NCBI GenBank assembly: GCA_021307315.1
Contig: JAJSPD010000083.1
Span: 1 to 64,000 of the forward strand
Direction of reading: 5' to 3'
DNA: 64,000 nucleotides
DNA from: Bisporella sp. PMI_857
Taxonomy: Eukaryota > Ascomycota > Leotiomycetes > Helotiales > Helotiaceae
The notes below the pieces were generated by a model. The model worked only from the letters and a program-made list of their open reading frames with translations. It was not told the DNA's origin and searched no databases. Below, one piece after another: positions 1 through 11,516 of this stretch. The translations under genes were made by a program, and so were the position numbers. The number at the start of each line of letters is the position of its first letter. Within the stretch, counting starts at the first letter, position 1.

Positions 1-100
1 GAGCAAGAACCTGCAGATGGTCACCGTAGCACAGTGCTTGGGTGATGCTAGTGGCGCGTATACCACACCTGTACCACCAACTGGGGCGACGACTTGCTAG
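1..100 (+). CDS. polysaccharide (chitin) deacetylase, C-terminal end only
   Basis: The window opens inside a reading frame (frame 2, bases 2-100) that ends at TAG 98-100. Its 32 residues include QMVTVAQCLGDASGAY, which matches the usual end of fungal NodB-type polysaccharide deacetylases (CE4), where a last strand of the type LVTVxECLGD follows the catalytic domain. These secreted enzymes remove acetyl groups from chitin. A short Thr/Pro-rich tail with one Cys follows, perhaps leading in other family members to a chitin-binding module. Catalytic residues lie outside the window, so activity cannot be judged. The family call rests on this one motif. Confidence 0.6.
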   Translation, partial: SKNLQMVTVAQCLGDASGAYTTPVPPTGATTC

Positions 101-1134
101 GCGGGTGTGCGTAGTTGGAAGGGGTTGCATGATGGTGGGAAATGGTGTATATAGGAGGTTGTCAAGGAGACATTTTCCAGTACATATTTAGCTCCAGATC
201 CTGTGAATAGTCTCCGGAGCGCAAAATCAGAAACTTTCCTGTTAAATAAAGATCGTTTCAGTCAATAATAAGGTTGAGGTTGATGAATGCTGCATTTGTT
301 AAGTTTATGAGGCTCCATAGTCATTCACATTGAAGTGTTAAGTAAAGTAATCCCGACAAGGCCGGGAACACAAGAAACTCCTTGGCCAATTGAAAATAAA
401 GGCACCGGATCCAGTTCTTCTATTAAGACGAGCGGGCTATCATAAGAAGAGGTAGCCAGCCGGTAAGTTCTTCAGAAGAAGTAAAAACATCAGAACCTGT
501 ACCTTAGTTTTCAGGTGTGAATCCTTTAGAATGCAATACCAGCATTCCGTTCACGATTGGGCTACAGAAAGAAAGACACTCTTTGAGTGTTAAGTTGGCT
601 CTGAGCTTTCTGACTAGGTGTGGTTTACTCGCCGTTGGTAGGATTTACTACTTCGGCCAGTTGCGTTTTTTCATCCTGAAACTATACGTTGTGTATTTGG
701 GTGGCATATCTTGCCTGGTATTAGGGGAGACAAGTTTGTTTGTGTCGTTTACGGTAGGTTAGGAAGGGTACTATGCAATTGAGGGCGTTTAAGTAGAAGT
801 TATCGGATAATCATACAACTATGAACGTGCCTAGGCAGGCTTCGTAAATAGTTTTATTCTGCCACCGTTTTCTCAACGGGTTTATTGTAATGTACATTGT
901 TAACATGCAACCATGAAGAAAAGGAAAATACCCCTACCCCAGACCTACCCCGAGGCTTTTATCTATACAAACAACCAACCTGTGAACCCTAAATACACCC
1001 CGATCCTATACACAAAAAGAGAGTCATGAGACAAATGCTTCGCGAGCAATTGTGGCGTTGTCCAACCCATTTAAAATTTCTCCCATATTTCTAACCAATT
1101 GCATGAATACATCGCTATCTCTAGAATGTTGGCC
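101..1134. other. gene-free stretch between convergent genes
   Basis: This is the shared 3' flank of the deacetylase fragment and the aspartic-peptidase-like gene. An 81-codon frame at 517-762 has no recognisable motif, no supporting context and unremarkable composition. I see nothing functional. Confidence 0.5.
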
Positions 1135-3404
1135 TCACCGCTCATGATCCGAGCGATCATCAAAGAAAGTCTCATTCCATGGAGTCAAGGAGCTTATAGG
1201 GCTTGGTATCCTTGGGCTGCCTCTTCCTCTGATCGTATCTGGTGTTCTTGGCGACCTTAGTGCCGGTGAGCCTATGGGACTCAAGCCTGTTCTTTGCCTA
1301 CTCTCCTCATCATCCATCTCCACAGCTGCAAGATTCGCACTATAGCTCCTGTTTAGTTGACGACTAGTAGCTCTCCTAACGCTACTATTTCGACTCCCAC
1401 CAATACTTGGTTCGCTGCCCGCTAACTCGAATACCGCGGCTCCTTGTATCTCTGGGGTCCTTGCCGCGCGCATTGCCCTTGTAGCTGTGAAATAGTCTAC
1501 TGAGGCGCGATTATCGTGGTCTGGTAACTGATGTATGGCTTTCTGTTCTATAGCCGGTGTCGGAAGCTCAGCCACACGTGGAGAAAAGTGTTCTCTAAGC
1601 TCTTCTTGAGAGACGATATGTCTTGGCTTTTGATACGTTGTGGCGGGAGAGCTAATAGATGAGACAGTATCGTGATCTTTGTCAGTTGCAAGAGTGATGT
1701 TATCTACTTGCGTTAGGTTGATGTCTTCAGTGGGTACTTCCGATATTGGGCGGCGGCGACGGTGACGACGAACAAGGAAGTATATTAGAATAGCAATGGC
1801 TACTATGATGAAGACAGGAACGATCGCAGCTATCGCGATAATTCCTGGTGAGATTTTAGTGCCCGCCGGATTGCCCGCCTTGTTTTCAGGTAGCCCGGAA
1901 AATGACCCGCCTGCCATATAGTCGGGTGAAAGAATTGTTGCTATTGCTGGAGTTGCACCATCTGACCATGAGCACTGGCTCACAGAAAAGTTGCCTCGCT
2001 CATAATCGACCGTCAAGTACCTTTCACGTGTCAGATCCCCCTTGATAAACCCGAACAAGTAAAAACTCACGCTTCCTGAAGAAAGGTTCTCCCTAGGGTG
2101 TACTGGGTGTCATTGTCTGCGCGACGGAGCGGGAATTCGTAGGTTGCATTGGTAGCATTGAAAGGATAGGAGACCTTTAGTGCGAATGCGCTAAACGGTA
2201 GTGATATATCAACCGTCTGACCACCGGAAATACTGTTTGCAATCGTAAAAGTAACTTGGGGATCTTGTGCTTTTAAATACGCATAATGGGTGTCATTGAT
2301 AGGATAATGTCGAGAAACAGGATCCATAGATAATCCAAAGGCCTTCTCGAACAATCGACACGCTTCCACAGGGAGCCAAATGTTGGTGTCCGTTGATTCA
2401 ATGAAGGCATATATAGGCTTAGGAAGAAGACTCTGCTGTGTCCCCCCGCTATATGTGATTGACTGTATGCCGACCACGATATCCCTGTTGACATCAGGAG
2501 CCAGGGAGAAAGATCCTTGATTTGGGACAAATCTGGATGAATCATACCCTCCAAATACTAATTGAGCTACCTGTCCAGCTTTGAGGCCTACAAAAAAGTG
2601 TCAGCGGAGCCAAATTATTCAGTATGACCACATTACGGTATTTCGCGCCGGCGGTATAGCTCCAGCTTAGGCTAGGAATAAGATTTTGTGCTCGTAACGA
2701 TGTAAAGTATGAGGGTGCGGAGAAGTTGCCTTCAATACTATAGTTTACTGGCTGTGTCCCCAGACCAAATATTCCGCTGCAATTGTTAGCAAAATATTGC
2801 TCTATGGGAGGAGACTCTTACGTGTAAAACGGATAAGGATCCACGAATCCGGCTACAGTTTGAGCTTTCAACGTTATGCCCTCTGAAGCAAACCCTAAGC
2901 CAAGAGTATCGTGTCCGTAGATTGCAGCCTGCGTATACCCTAGATTTTCTTCAAACCCCACATTATGGTCATTAATCCCATATTGCCCCTGCCACGCCCA
3001 AGTTTGGGATGTGCCTGCGTTGAATGTTTTCCCTCGCGTATTAGCACAGTTGTCGGGCATGGCAATTGCAGTACCATTTATCACCCATGCCTGCTTTGTA
3101 CACCCTTCCGAAAGTACAACCATTGTTGCAGGTGAATTAGTAGATACTATTGCCCTCACATTCTGTGCTGGAGTACCAACTCGAAGAGCGAAGGACGACC
3201 ACTCTCCATCGACACCATCCCTTGTTGCTGTCAGCCATTGTGGGAGATGTATCTGGGAATTTCTTACCAATACTGGCTGGCGGCTATCGCCATGGCCGTT
3301 GGGAGCGTTGCAGCAGTTGTTTTTGAGCTTTCTTTTGACTGCCCAGCACAGGTCCCCCAAAGGAATGGTAAGATGAATATGAACACATCGTGAAAGATGT
3401 GCAT
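1135..3404 (-). CDS. membrane-anchored aspartic peptidase-like (A1 fold) protein, probably non-catalytic
   Basis: Five exons can be joined with consistent phases: 3404-3268, 3220-2822, 2776-2637, 2587-2071 and 2020-1135, giving about 692 residues. The 45-50 bp introns all have GT..AG ends. The start was chosen because it gives a signal peptide (HIFHDVFIFILPFLWGTCAG). The lumenal part has A1-like landmarks: QYWDGVDGEWSSFALRVGTP, AQLVFGGYDSSRF and FLQEAYLTVDYERG. A hydrophobic helix (IIAIAAIVPVFIIVAIAIL) followed by RRHRRRR and a Ser-rich tail of about 200 residues makes it a type I membrane protein. The usual DTG catalytic motif is replaced near AIVSTNSPATMVV, and the second site reads ESTDTNIWLP, so proteolysis is doubtful. 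Many ascomycetes have such proteins; a surface sensor or wall role is inference. Confidence 0.85.
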
Positions 3405-4948
3405 CACTGCAGGTAACAATCACTGGTCTAGGAACATCAGAGCAACAGGTCCAGTATCTTGTGTCGTAGATACTAGTGTTGGGCACGGGTAGTGGAGGTC
3501 ACAGCGCGGTAAAGGGAGAGGCAAAACATCCAGAACAACCATTGAAGATAAGATCAATTCAAAACGTGGAAAAGATGCAAGTCCCAGGCTAGCATCAGCA
3601 CTAGGTACTGTAAGATGGATCATCGTCAACATCACAGGGGGTAAGGGAGGGTACCAGCTGTTGGGTCCTTTGTCCTCACCCGCAACCCCCGCCATATTGG
3701 TACATATCGGCTGGGTCGTGAGACCGGCCTGGGCTAGGCCGATCAGCAATTGCAAATGTTGGAGATACCAATCTAATTCTCTTTCTTTTGAGCATGTTCG
3801 CATTGCGCGCGGAGATGTAGTCCAACAATGTCATGAAAAATATCACCAACAACCCCCATCACGGCCCCCCATTATCCCTTCTCAATGATTGTTCCAAGAT
3901 CGCCTACGGAGATCTCTGACAGCTACAACATGGCGGCCCCCATCATTGCGACATTAGAAAAGACAACGTCGCATGCAAAGAAGAACTTAGCTCTTCCACA
4001 GAAGATAGCCATCAAACTTAAGGCTGACACCATAAATAGAAGAGGAACGTGGCTCTACGAAGCCGGGGTGTCATTGGAACCGTTCCTTGTTCCTGCGCGC
4101 GCTGTATGCAGCCAGATAGGGGGTTTTGCAGTGGAGAGTTGATATGAAGCAGGGGAAAACGAGAGGTGTGGTAAGCAGTTGGGCGGCACAGGTGAAATGA
4201 AGGTTGGATTTTCAATATTCTGACATTCCCAAAGCGGAAAGGCGGCCGATTAAGCGACGCTTATGTAAGAACCATTTCCAATCCTCGTCTTCGACCAGGC
4301 ACAACGAGTCTTGGGCGGCGTGAAGAGACAGACCAGCTCGTTGCTCCCCTGGCTGCCACCATCGCCGAGAGGGAATCCTACCACGGCAACCTGCAAAAAT
4401 GACCCGACACTGAGGAACTCATTACTACCGTACCCTATTGTACTATGCCAGTGATGTGCTGTACTCCTGTTGGCCGTCTTTCTACCCCAACCCTTCGGAA
4501 GCGCAGAATGGCCCCGCGAGATTGCTGGAGATTCCGATTATCCGTTCTCCCACGTTTTTGGGCACTGATTATTTAATCTTATGCCGGTTCATACTGTGCG
4601 ACGCAGTCCAGGCCACCACAGCCCGTCCTTGAACATGGTCCTCGTTGTCCAGCATTTGTTCATCTATACCAATTACCCAGACCAAACACCATACGTACAG
4701 TGACACAAATATCAGGGTCGAGCGGGCGAGATGTGCGCAATCTTGCAGCGTTGAGGTGGAGAAATGCGGTATCCCTCTGAGAATATGGCAAGTGTGGGTG
4801 CAACCCTCTGGAGGCACAGCTGGGAGGCAGTGTTTCTCTTCAAAAATCTCTTCGTTATCAGTGGATAGAAATTAGCAAGTGATTTGCACAGCAAATCACA
4901 TTCTCTTTCTTTGATGAATTTGTTGGAGATATTTTAAGACCCAGCAGG
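3405..4948. other. gene-free stretch upstream of the aspartic peptidase-like gene
   Basis: Only short frames without motifs occur here on both strands. The part next to 3404 should hold the promoter of the minus-strand gene, but I see no clear TATA box. Confidence 0.4.
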
Positions 4949-5121
4949 TCACCGGCCATCTCCCCAGAAGTCTGTCTTGGTGAAAGGGTCAAAGAGTTCC
5001 AACAGCCGCATCACGTTTTCTCCAAATTCAATGCAGTGCGGCAAAGTAACCAGCCTGCAAAATCCAAGGACTTGTAATCCCTGTTGCTTTAGCACGAACA
5101 CAAAGCTATCCTCGTCTCTAA
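4949..5121 (-). pseudogene. short coding-like remnant, unidentified
   Basis: The minus strand is open from an acceptor-like CTTAG near 5122 to TGA at 4951-4949. It reads like real protein, with segments such as FVFVLKQQGLQVLGFC and LLELFDPFTKTDFWGDGR. A CTAAC branch site and TTTACCCCTTAG acceptor precede it, and a GTAAGT donor lies about 120 bp upstream, but no open upstream exon joins in phase. I read it as the last exon of a decayed gene, or one whose other exons I cannot find. I do not recognise the family. Confidence 0.3.
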
Positions 5122-5351
5122 GGGGTAAATTGGGTTAGAAAATCATCGCTCATGATTCAGTTTCGGTCATGTTTCCAACATTCATGGTTGTAAAATTGTG
5201 ATATCAATCTGTTGGGTTTATGACTTACGCCTTTGCACTTCTACTGGAATGTGCTCCCGTTTAGTTGCCCCTTGATGAGAGAACAGTTGCGTTGATTTTT
5301 ATATTTAGTTGCATCGTAGCTCTTCCTTATTACACGGTCTCTATTCTAGCC

Positions 5352-8080
5352 ATGAGGTTTTCCTTACTCTCGGTCGTACTGAGTGTTATCCAACCTGGAT
5401 ACTGCACTGGTAGGAGATTCATGATTTGGTACTGCTTCGTAACAACGAACTCACTGCGACAGGAGTTGCATGGCGCGCACCTGCTCCTCAGTCAAATACC
5501 ACGGCTATTTCTACCACGCACAGCGCATCTTCCTCTACGAGCTCGTCAGACGCATTAGCCACAACCTTGCTGGTCTCAATCACTGTCCAAGCTCTTCCCA
5601 CGAACCATACAGAGGTAAGAACTCTTTAATTTAATACCCCCTAGTCAAAACTGGTGTGCCTAGAGAAGAGCCGGATGATAACCATGATCCGAGACCAATT
5701 GACACTTACAATTCCAAATCTCAGGATAACGCACACGGCAACCCAAATGATGGGTATAACACCCAGTGGAGCGACGCTAAGACAGTTACTGAAGAGGAGA
5801 AGCAAGGTGGCTATCCGAGTTGGCCCAATAGTCCATCCCTGACGACTACTTCACCATCTACGACGTATACCAATGAACAAATTACCATTACTTCCGCTCC
5901 AAACTGGGGTGATCAAAAAATTCCGATTAATACATGCACCATCATTGCACCGATGGGAGATATACAATGGATTCCTTGCATGGTGTATGTGATCTTTTTG
6001 GCCCAATGACTTGCTAATAATTGAATAGTTTCGCTGGGACTGTTCAGTTGAGTTTCTTTCCGGAAGCACATGACAATATATCTTACCCGAGGACTTATTA
6101 CGATCCGGCACTCTCAATCACACTGTAAGCGTGACCATTTTATCTCCCATATGTCATATTCGAGCTAGAGAAAGAAAAAAATGTTTGGACGGATCAGACT
6201 GCACACGTTGGTTAGCAAGCAAATTCGCGTGAGACCTCTGGAGTTTTTGTAGTAGACGTCTTCACATCTTGCCTAATTATTACACACAAAACTACAAGAC
6301 GAGAAAGTTAAGAGCAAAAGACTTACTAATACCAATCAGAACATCGCCTTCCATCTATATGATAATCAACACCTTGACGGCCTATAATTCATGTGGTCGA
6401 GTAGGGCCTACATACAAAGACTTTATCATTTCGATGGATCTAACTGATGTATCGACAATGCAGCCTTATCCGGACGCCACAGCACGCGATAGATTAGGAG
6501 ATCCGCGACAATTAACTCTTGCTGATCTCGCGACTGACTGTCCTAAATTCTCAGACCGTCCAGAAGGACAGACTTTAATCCACTCGAGCGGCGCAATTAT
6601 TGATGAACACCCAATAGACAACGACTGGAACCGTTGCAATCCTCGTTTGATGATGCCACCTCAGATGAAGTCGGTCGGGCTGCCTTACTGGAGACATTGC
6701 GGCAACGACAATGGCCATTTTGGTATTTTTGATCCACCAGGAGCTGTTCCTCCTGTCCAAGGCATTTTCCCATCAACAAAAGCCATTCCTGTCACTACAA
6801 CCCCGCCAGCAGCACAACCAGCACCCACAATTGTTCCAGCACCAGCGCCTACAGCCGTTCCTGTCACCCAAGGACCCACGGCTCCAGATCCAGTTCAGGA
6901 GGCACTAACACCTTCGAGCCTAAATCCAGCTCTGCCGCTTCCACCAGCAACGCCGACAAGCAACCTCCAACCTGCGGTAACTATTAATAACTTACCAAAT
7001 CCAGCGCCTCCCACTTCTCCTGGCATTGATGATCAGCCTACACAGCCTCCTCCCAATCCTCTTATTCCTGTCCCGGACTCCATTCTCACGGTCATCGGTA
7101 GTAATACCCTCAGCGCGGACGCTTCAGGACTTATTCTACCAGGTGGTCTACCTCTGACGGCAGGCTTCATTTCTACCCTCGCGGATGCGAATAATAATAA
7201 TGTAGTAATTTCTGTTGCTGCATCAGGAATATATGTTGGTACAGGGACCTCTGCCATATATATTGCCAAGCCGACAATAGAAGCTGCAGTTGGGGTAGAC
7301 GCAAACATACCAACTCCCATCGCAACAATTGGAGGCGAAGTTATCCATGCAGTGCCGGGAGCTTCAACAGTCGTCATTAAAGATCAAACTCTTACCGCAG
7401 GCGCAGCACCTGTCACTTTAGCTGGAACGAATAATATCGCAGTCTTAGGAAATAGCGTATTGATCATTCAATATCCAGGAGGCGTAGTTTCATATTTTAC
7501 TCTTCCAACAGCTGCCTCAAGCCCAATCACTCAAGACGGGACAGCGAATGACATAGGAATGTCTTTAGTACCAGGAGAATCAGCCATCGTTATTGGTACG
7601 CAGACCATATCTTTAGGGGGTTCAGTCGCTACGATATCTGAGAATGGAATGAATGCAGTGGTCAGCATGGCCAACAGCGGTGTGATTATCCAGCGCCCTG
7701 GGGGGATAGTGAGTACAGTTCCGCTCACAGAAATTGGCGTTGCAGTAGCACCTACATCTAAGAGTCACCTGGGGGATATAATTGCTTCGATTGCTGGTAT
7801 CGCCCCTCCTGCCCAGCCTAATCCAGCCACAGTTGACTCAACCCATATCACAAGTAGTAGTGTCTCAACGACTCAAAACACCATTTTGGGGGGCACGGCA
7901 GTTTCCAGTACAGAGGAGGCTTCGAGCTATGGAACGTTTTCCGCATCAACACCCATACCATCTATCAATGGATCTTCCACCCTAGCACCACCAGATCTCC
8001 AAGGCAGTGTTGCAAGCAAGAACCTTGTGCCTTGGGAAGCATTTATGCGTATCGCTCTTGGGCTCATGCTTATCACTTAG
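5352..8080 (+). CDS. secreted Pro/Ala/Thr-rich cell-wall type protein, probably GPI-anchored
   Basis: A signal peptide starts at 5352 (MRFSLLSVVLSVIQPGYC). Likely exons are 5352-5409, 5463-5614, about 5650-5984, 6029-6126 and about 6340-8080. The introns at 5410-5462 and 5985-6028 are clean. The phases at the joins 5614/5650 and 6126/6340 do not close in my model, so a small exon is missing or the gene is damaged there. The protein has an N-terminal Ser/Thr stretch, a domain of about 250 residues with a few Cys, a Pro/Ala/Gln linker (about 6780-7080), then repeats of the type IGTQTISLGGS with Val/Ile/Gly strands. The last residues are hydrophobic (FMRIALGLMLIT), which fits a GPI signal. Such proteins occur widely in ascomycete walls; no enzymatic function is known to me. 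Confidence 0.7.
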
Positions 8081-9442
8081 TTGCAGTTATAAGATATCCT
8101 GGTAAATATAATGTAGAATACTATAGATATTATTAATGAGAAAGCAATTATCTTCAGTGTCGTGGTGACCAGCGATAACACTACCATCACCTTCCTAAGC
8201 CGACAAATGCCATTTTCAGTGATATGGAGCATTAGTTGTAATACTCGGAAACTTCCAAGGTTGTTCCTCTATCGCCACTGTGATAGATTGCCACCAAACT
8301 TTACTTAACTATTATGCTTGATTTGAGTTATCGGAGATATGGCAATGGAATTTCTGCAATACATTAGCGTGTGATCGTTCATAGAACAACCAATTTTGCA
8401 TGGCTGTCATGAGATATGTCTCCTGAGAAAGGAATATACAAAACGACATCTTTAATTGGATCGGTTAGTAGGTTGAATTTCTTCCCTTACAAAAACAACT
8501 TCCCTTTCTCTCTAGCATATTCCTAAACATCACTTCATTCAACTTTGCAAAACTCGGAAACACTACCTCAGTTGTCGATCCATGTATTGGTACTGTGTCT
8601 ATATTTAAGTGCTGCCCCTGCGACGGGGATAGTACTGAAGGAGGAAGAACCAAAGCAAGCGTGGAATCGGATATGTATTTTCTCTCCCTAATTGTGTTAT
8701 TCCAGCTGAACTGGCAGGTCAGATGTTTCCCTGTAAACACTCTAATAAAGGCGCCGTGGAACAGAATCGAGGAGCTGGGTATGAAATGATTGAGGAGATC
8801 ACGAACATCCAGTTTAACTTTGAATGTCCTCTATCTACCCCTCTCCAACTACCCTTCTCTTTTGTGAGCCATTAAGCTGAGTACGATAATGCTTAGAAAG
8901 GGTCCTAAAGCAGGAATTTTCCAAATCAACATCCAACACCGTAGGCAGAGCTCTTCAGCGCCGGAACAGCAAATTGAACACAACGCAACTCACTACCATC
9001 GCGTTGACTGCCATGCGACTATTTTCGAGAGACTATCACATTTATGAGTATACAGTCATCACTATTGACCACGGACCTGGGCGAGGCTTATAATTAAGGT
9101 AATCCTTGAATCGATACGAATAGGCGAGATATATATATACATAAACTAAATCTAGAGCATTTGACTAACCGCATATAAGGTAGCCCACCAAAACATTTGT
9201 TAAGAATTCTTTTAATCCGACTGAAATAGAATTTTCATAATACCAGGTCAACGACAGGCCTTTAAAAACCTCAGGGATAGCATACCCAGGGTAGCGCATT
9301 TGTACTAGGTGGGCAGAAGCTACGCCAAGGAGTACTCATTTGCAAGTGAGATCCCCGGTAGCCTTATCGAAGGTGCAACGGTTGTCATATGTGTAGGAAA
9401 GCTAGAATAGTATTGATTAACTTGTACTATTCGTAAAGAATT
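8081..9442. other. gene-free AT-rich stretch
   Basis: This lies between the 3' ends of the convergent genes at 5352-8080 and 9443-10138. Small frames (for example 8465-8740) lack motifs. There is a run of TA repeats near 9130-9140. I see nothing functional. Confidence 0.4.
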
Positions 9443-10138
9443 CTAAGAGTATCTCACGTTGATATATCCTCCGTCGCCATCGGTATAGAACGCATTGGGG
9501 GCATCCATGTACATACAATCATAGCTAAAAGGACATATTAGCCCTAGTTTGATGAAAAATATCCATGTGGTAAACTTACTCAGTGTGAAGCAGTCCAAGC
9601 TCAACCTTGGCGGAAAGCTTGCCCGCAATTCCGCTTGGATTTTGCACACGGTAGCCTTTGTTGTAGCAAATTGCAGCATGATACTTCTTACGATCAGGAT
9701 TCCTCGACCACATATCCGAGGTCGTCTTCTTGGTGAACTCCTCGCGCACCTATGGGCAGTCAGCGGGAGCCTTGCTTCTTCTAGCTATCCAAATACCTCG
9801 GTCCACTGCCCGAGGTTCTTAATGGTTTCTGCGGCATGCTCGATTGCGATCTTGGTTAGGATTGCGGCGCCTTTCACGGCGGCGATTCCAATGACCACTG
9901 CGGTGGCACCTCGCTTCTGGAGGGCATGATCATCTCGAGGAATAAAATCAGTGATGACGTCCCTTTCACTAAGCTGAGAAACTGTTCGTTAGCCTTGCTT
10001 TGATATCTGTAAGTGTGTAGCTATTTGCACCTTGTCTCCATTGAAGGTAACTGTTGTGACAGAAGAGTCAGGGTTTGCGTGAGGCATAGCCACTGCTAGG
10101 CCGGAAGTGAGGAGAATAACAAGAGTTGAGAAGTGCAT
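9443..10138 (-). CDS. small secreted protein, DUF7888-like (effector candidate)
   Basis: Four exons join in phase: 10138-10031, 9973-9797, 9749-9580 and 9524-9443, with introns of 47-57 bp, giving 178 residues. It begins with a signal peptide (MHFSTLVILLTSGLAVAMP) and a short propeptide that ends around LQKRG, a Kex2-like Lys-Arg site. The mature part has an Ala-rich helix, then AAICYNKGYRVQNPSG and a conserved-looking end, YDCMYMDAPNAFYTDGDGG. From memory this matches a fungal secreted family catalogued as DUF7888; the number is uncertain. Function is unknown; homologues are often listed among plant-pathogen effectors. A TATATAA box lies about 150 bp upstream. Confidence 0.8.
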
Positions 10139-10290
10139 ATCGGGATACCGAAAGTAAGTGGTAGTTTGTGCCTGAATGCTGATATTTGAAATAGGAGAGG
10201 GGAGAGTTGCTAAAGCGAATTTAGCGATGTTAATGGATGTGGATGTGTCACTAAAATGATGGTGTATATCAAGTCTCAAGGCGGGATTCG

Positions 10291-10300
10291 GCCTTATATA
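10291..10300 (-). promoter_or_regulatory. TATA box of the small secreted protein gene
   Basis: TATATAAGGC reads on the minus strand about 150 bp before the ATG at 10138, a normal distance for a fungal core promoter. Confidence 0.5.
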
Positions 10301-11516
10301 GATGTTTTATATTAGCACAACGTTACCGGTCAACTTCATCACCCTCTCCTTCAGAAGCAGACATGCTATACGGAATTTACCGCTCGCAGTTATACTGGTA
10401 TTGCTCGGAGCTTAGTAAATGACTTTTCGAGAATGTCTTATGGAAGGAATGCGGTGGATACTGGGATGCCAGAGAATGGTACGGGTAAGACTAGACTGAC
10501 CACTGCCTTTCCATACGGATAACCTACCTCCACCGGCTTAAAACAATTGGTACGGTTCGATAAAGTATCGATATAAGGATTCAGCAGTTCGGTACACATA
10601 TTATCGCTAGTAATGATAGTTAGAAAGAGGGTTGTTTCCCGCTTCAGCAGTTTATAGTCTTGTATATAGTATCTATAATTTAGCGTTTCTTCTCATAATT
10701 TATTTCTAGTTACTGCTATGTGTATGAGCGAATGTCCCAGTTTCAACTTTCGATTTAGTTAGCACCAGAAAATAAGGTGAATGTCAACCACACTAGCGCA
10801 ATGTTATACATTCCAGTGCTGCAAATGCTTGGTTAAGCTTAACGATTCTTGGCGGATGCTTGTCGGTTATGAGCTAGGATCGACCCAAGCGCCGTTGAAG
10901 CACCGAACTATGCTCCCAGCAAAATGTTTTGGAGAGTCAGAATGGAGTCATGAATTCATCGACAGGACGAGACTAGGGCAAAGATGTCTATGCAGCAGGT
11001 CATTCACGTTCACTGGGAGTCAGGGCAACCCCATTGCAAAGTCTCTAATCAGAGTCAATTCCAAGTTCCATTTAGACTAGTGCCTAACCCTATAATATAT
11101 GTAAAAGTTACATTGACACATACCCCACTTTAATAGGACCGTTAAGATAAGATCTACACACAATCTTCAACCCACCCCCATATCATCTAGTGGCATTCCT
11201 GTAGCTGTACTAAAAAGTTCGCAATTTAAGTTAGTAAGAAGAAATGCGCGGCTTAGAACTAGCCAAGCTTTTTGGAGACGGAACCCTGCCTTATATTTTA
11301 CTTCCGAAGCCTAAGGCAGGTTCCTGTGGCGGTGTGGTGAAGCTGCTGCCTAGAAGTTGTTACTTCGACTCTTGATGAAGTTCGTGCTCAAATCTTCAGT
11401 CAATCCGCTACCACAAATTGGTTTTGAGAAATTTTCTAAGATCCTTGTAAATAACTTACGCACTTTCAAGCACTGCAAACCATACTAAGACTATAAATCG
11501 GCTAATATCAACCAAA
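10301..11516. other. intergenic region between divergent genes
   Basis: This should contain the promoters of the minus-strand secreted protein and the plus-strand adenylyltransferase-like gene. The frame at 10781-11080 (99 codons) has no motif I recognise. No repeats were noticed. Confidence 0.4.

Noticed and set aside
3420..3803. 127-codon minus frame upstream of the aspartic-peptidase-like gene
   Set aside because: It does not provide a phased exon, and a signal-peptide start at 3404 already completes the gene.
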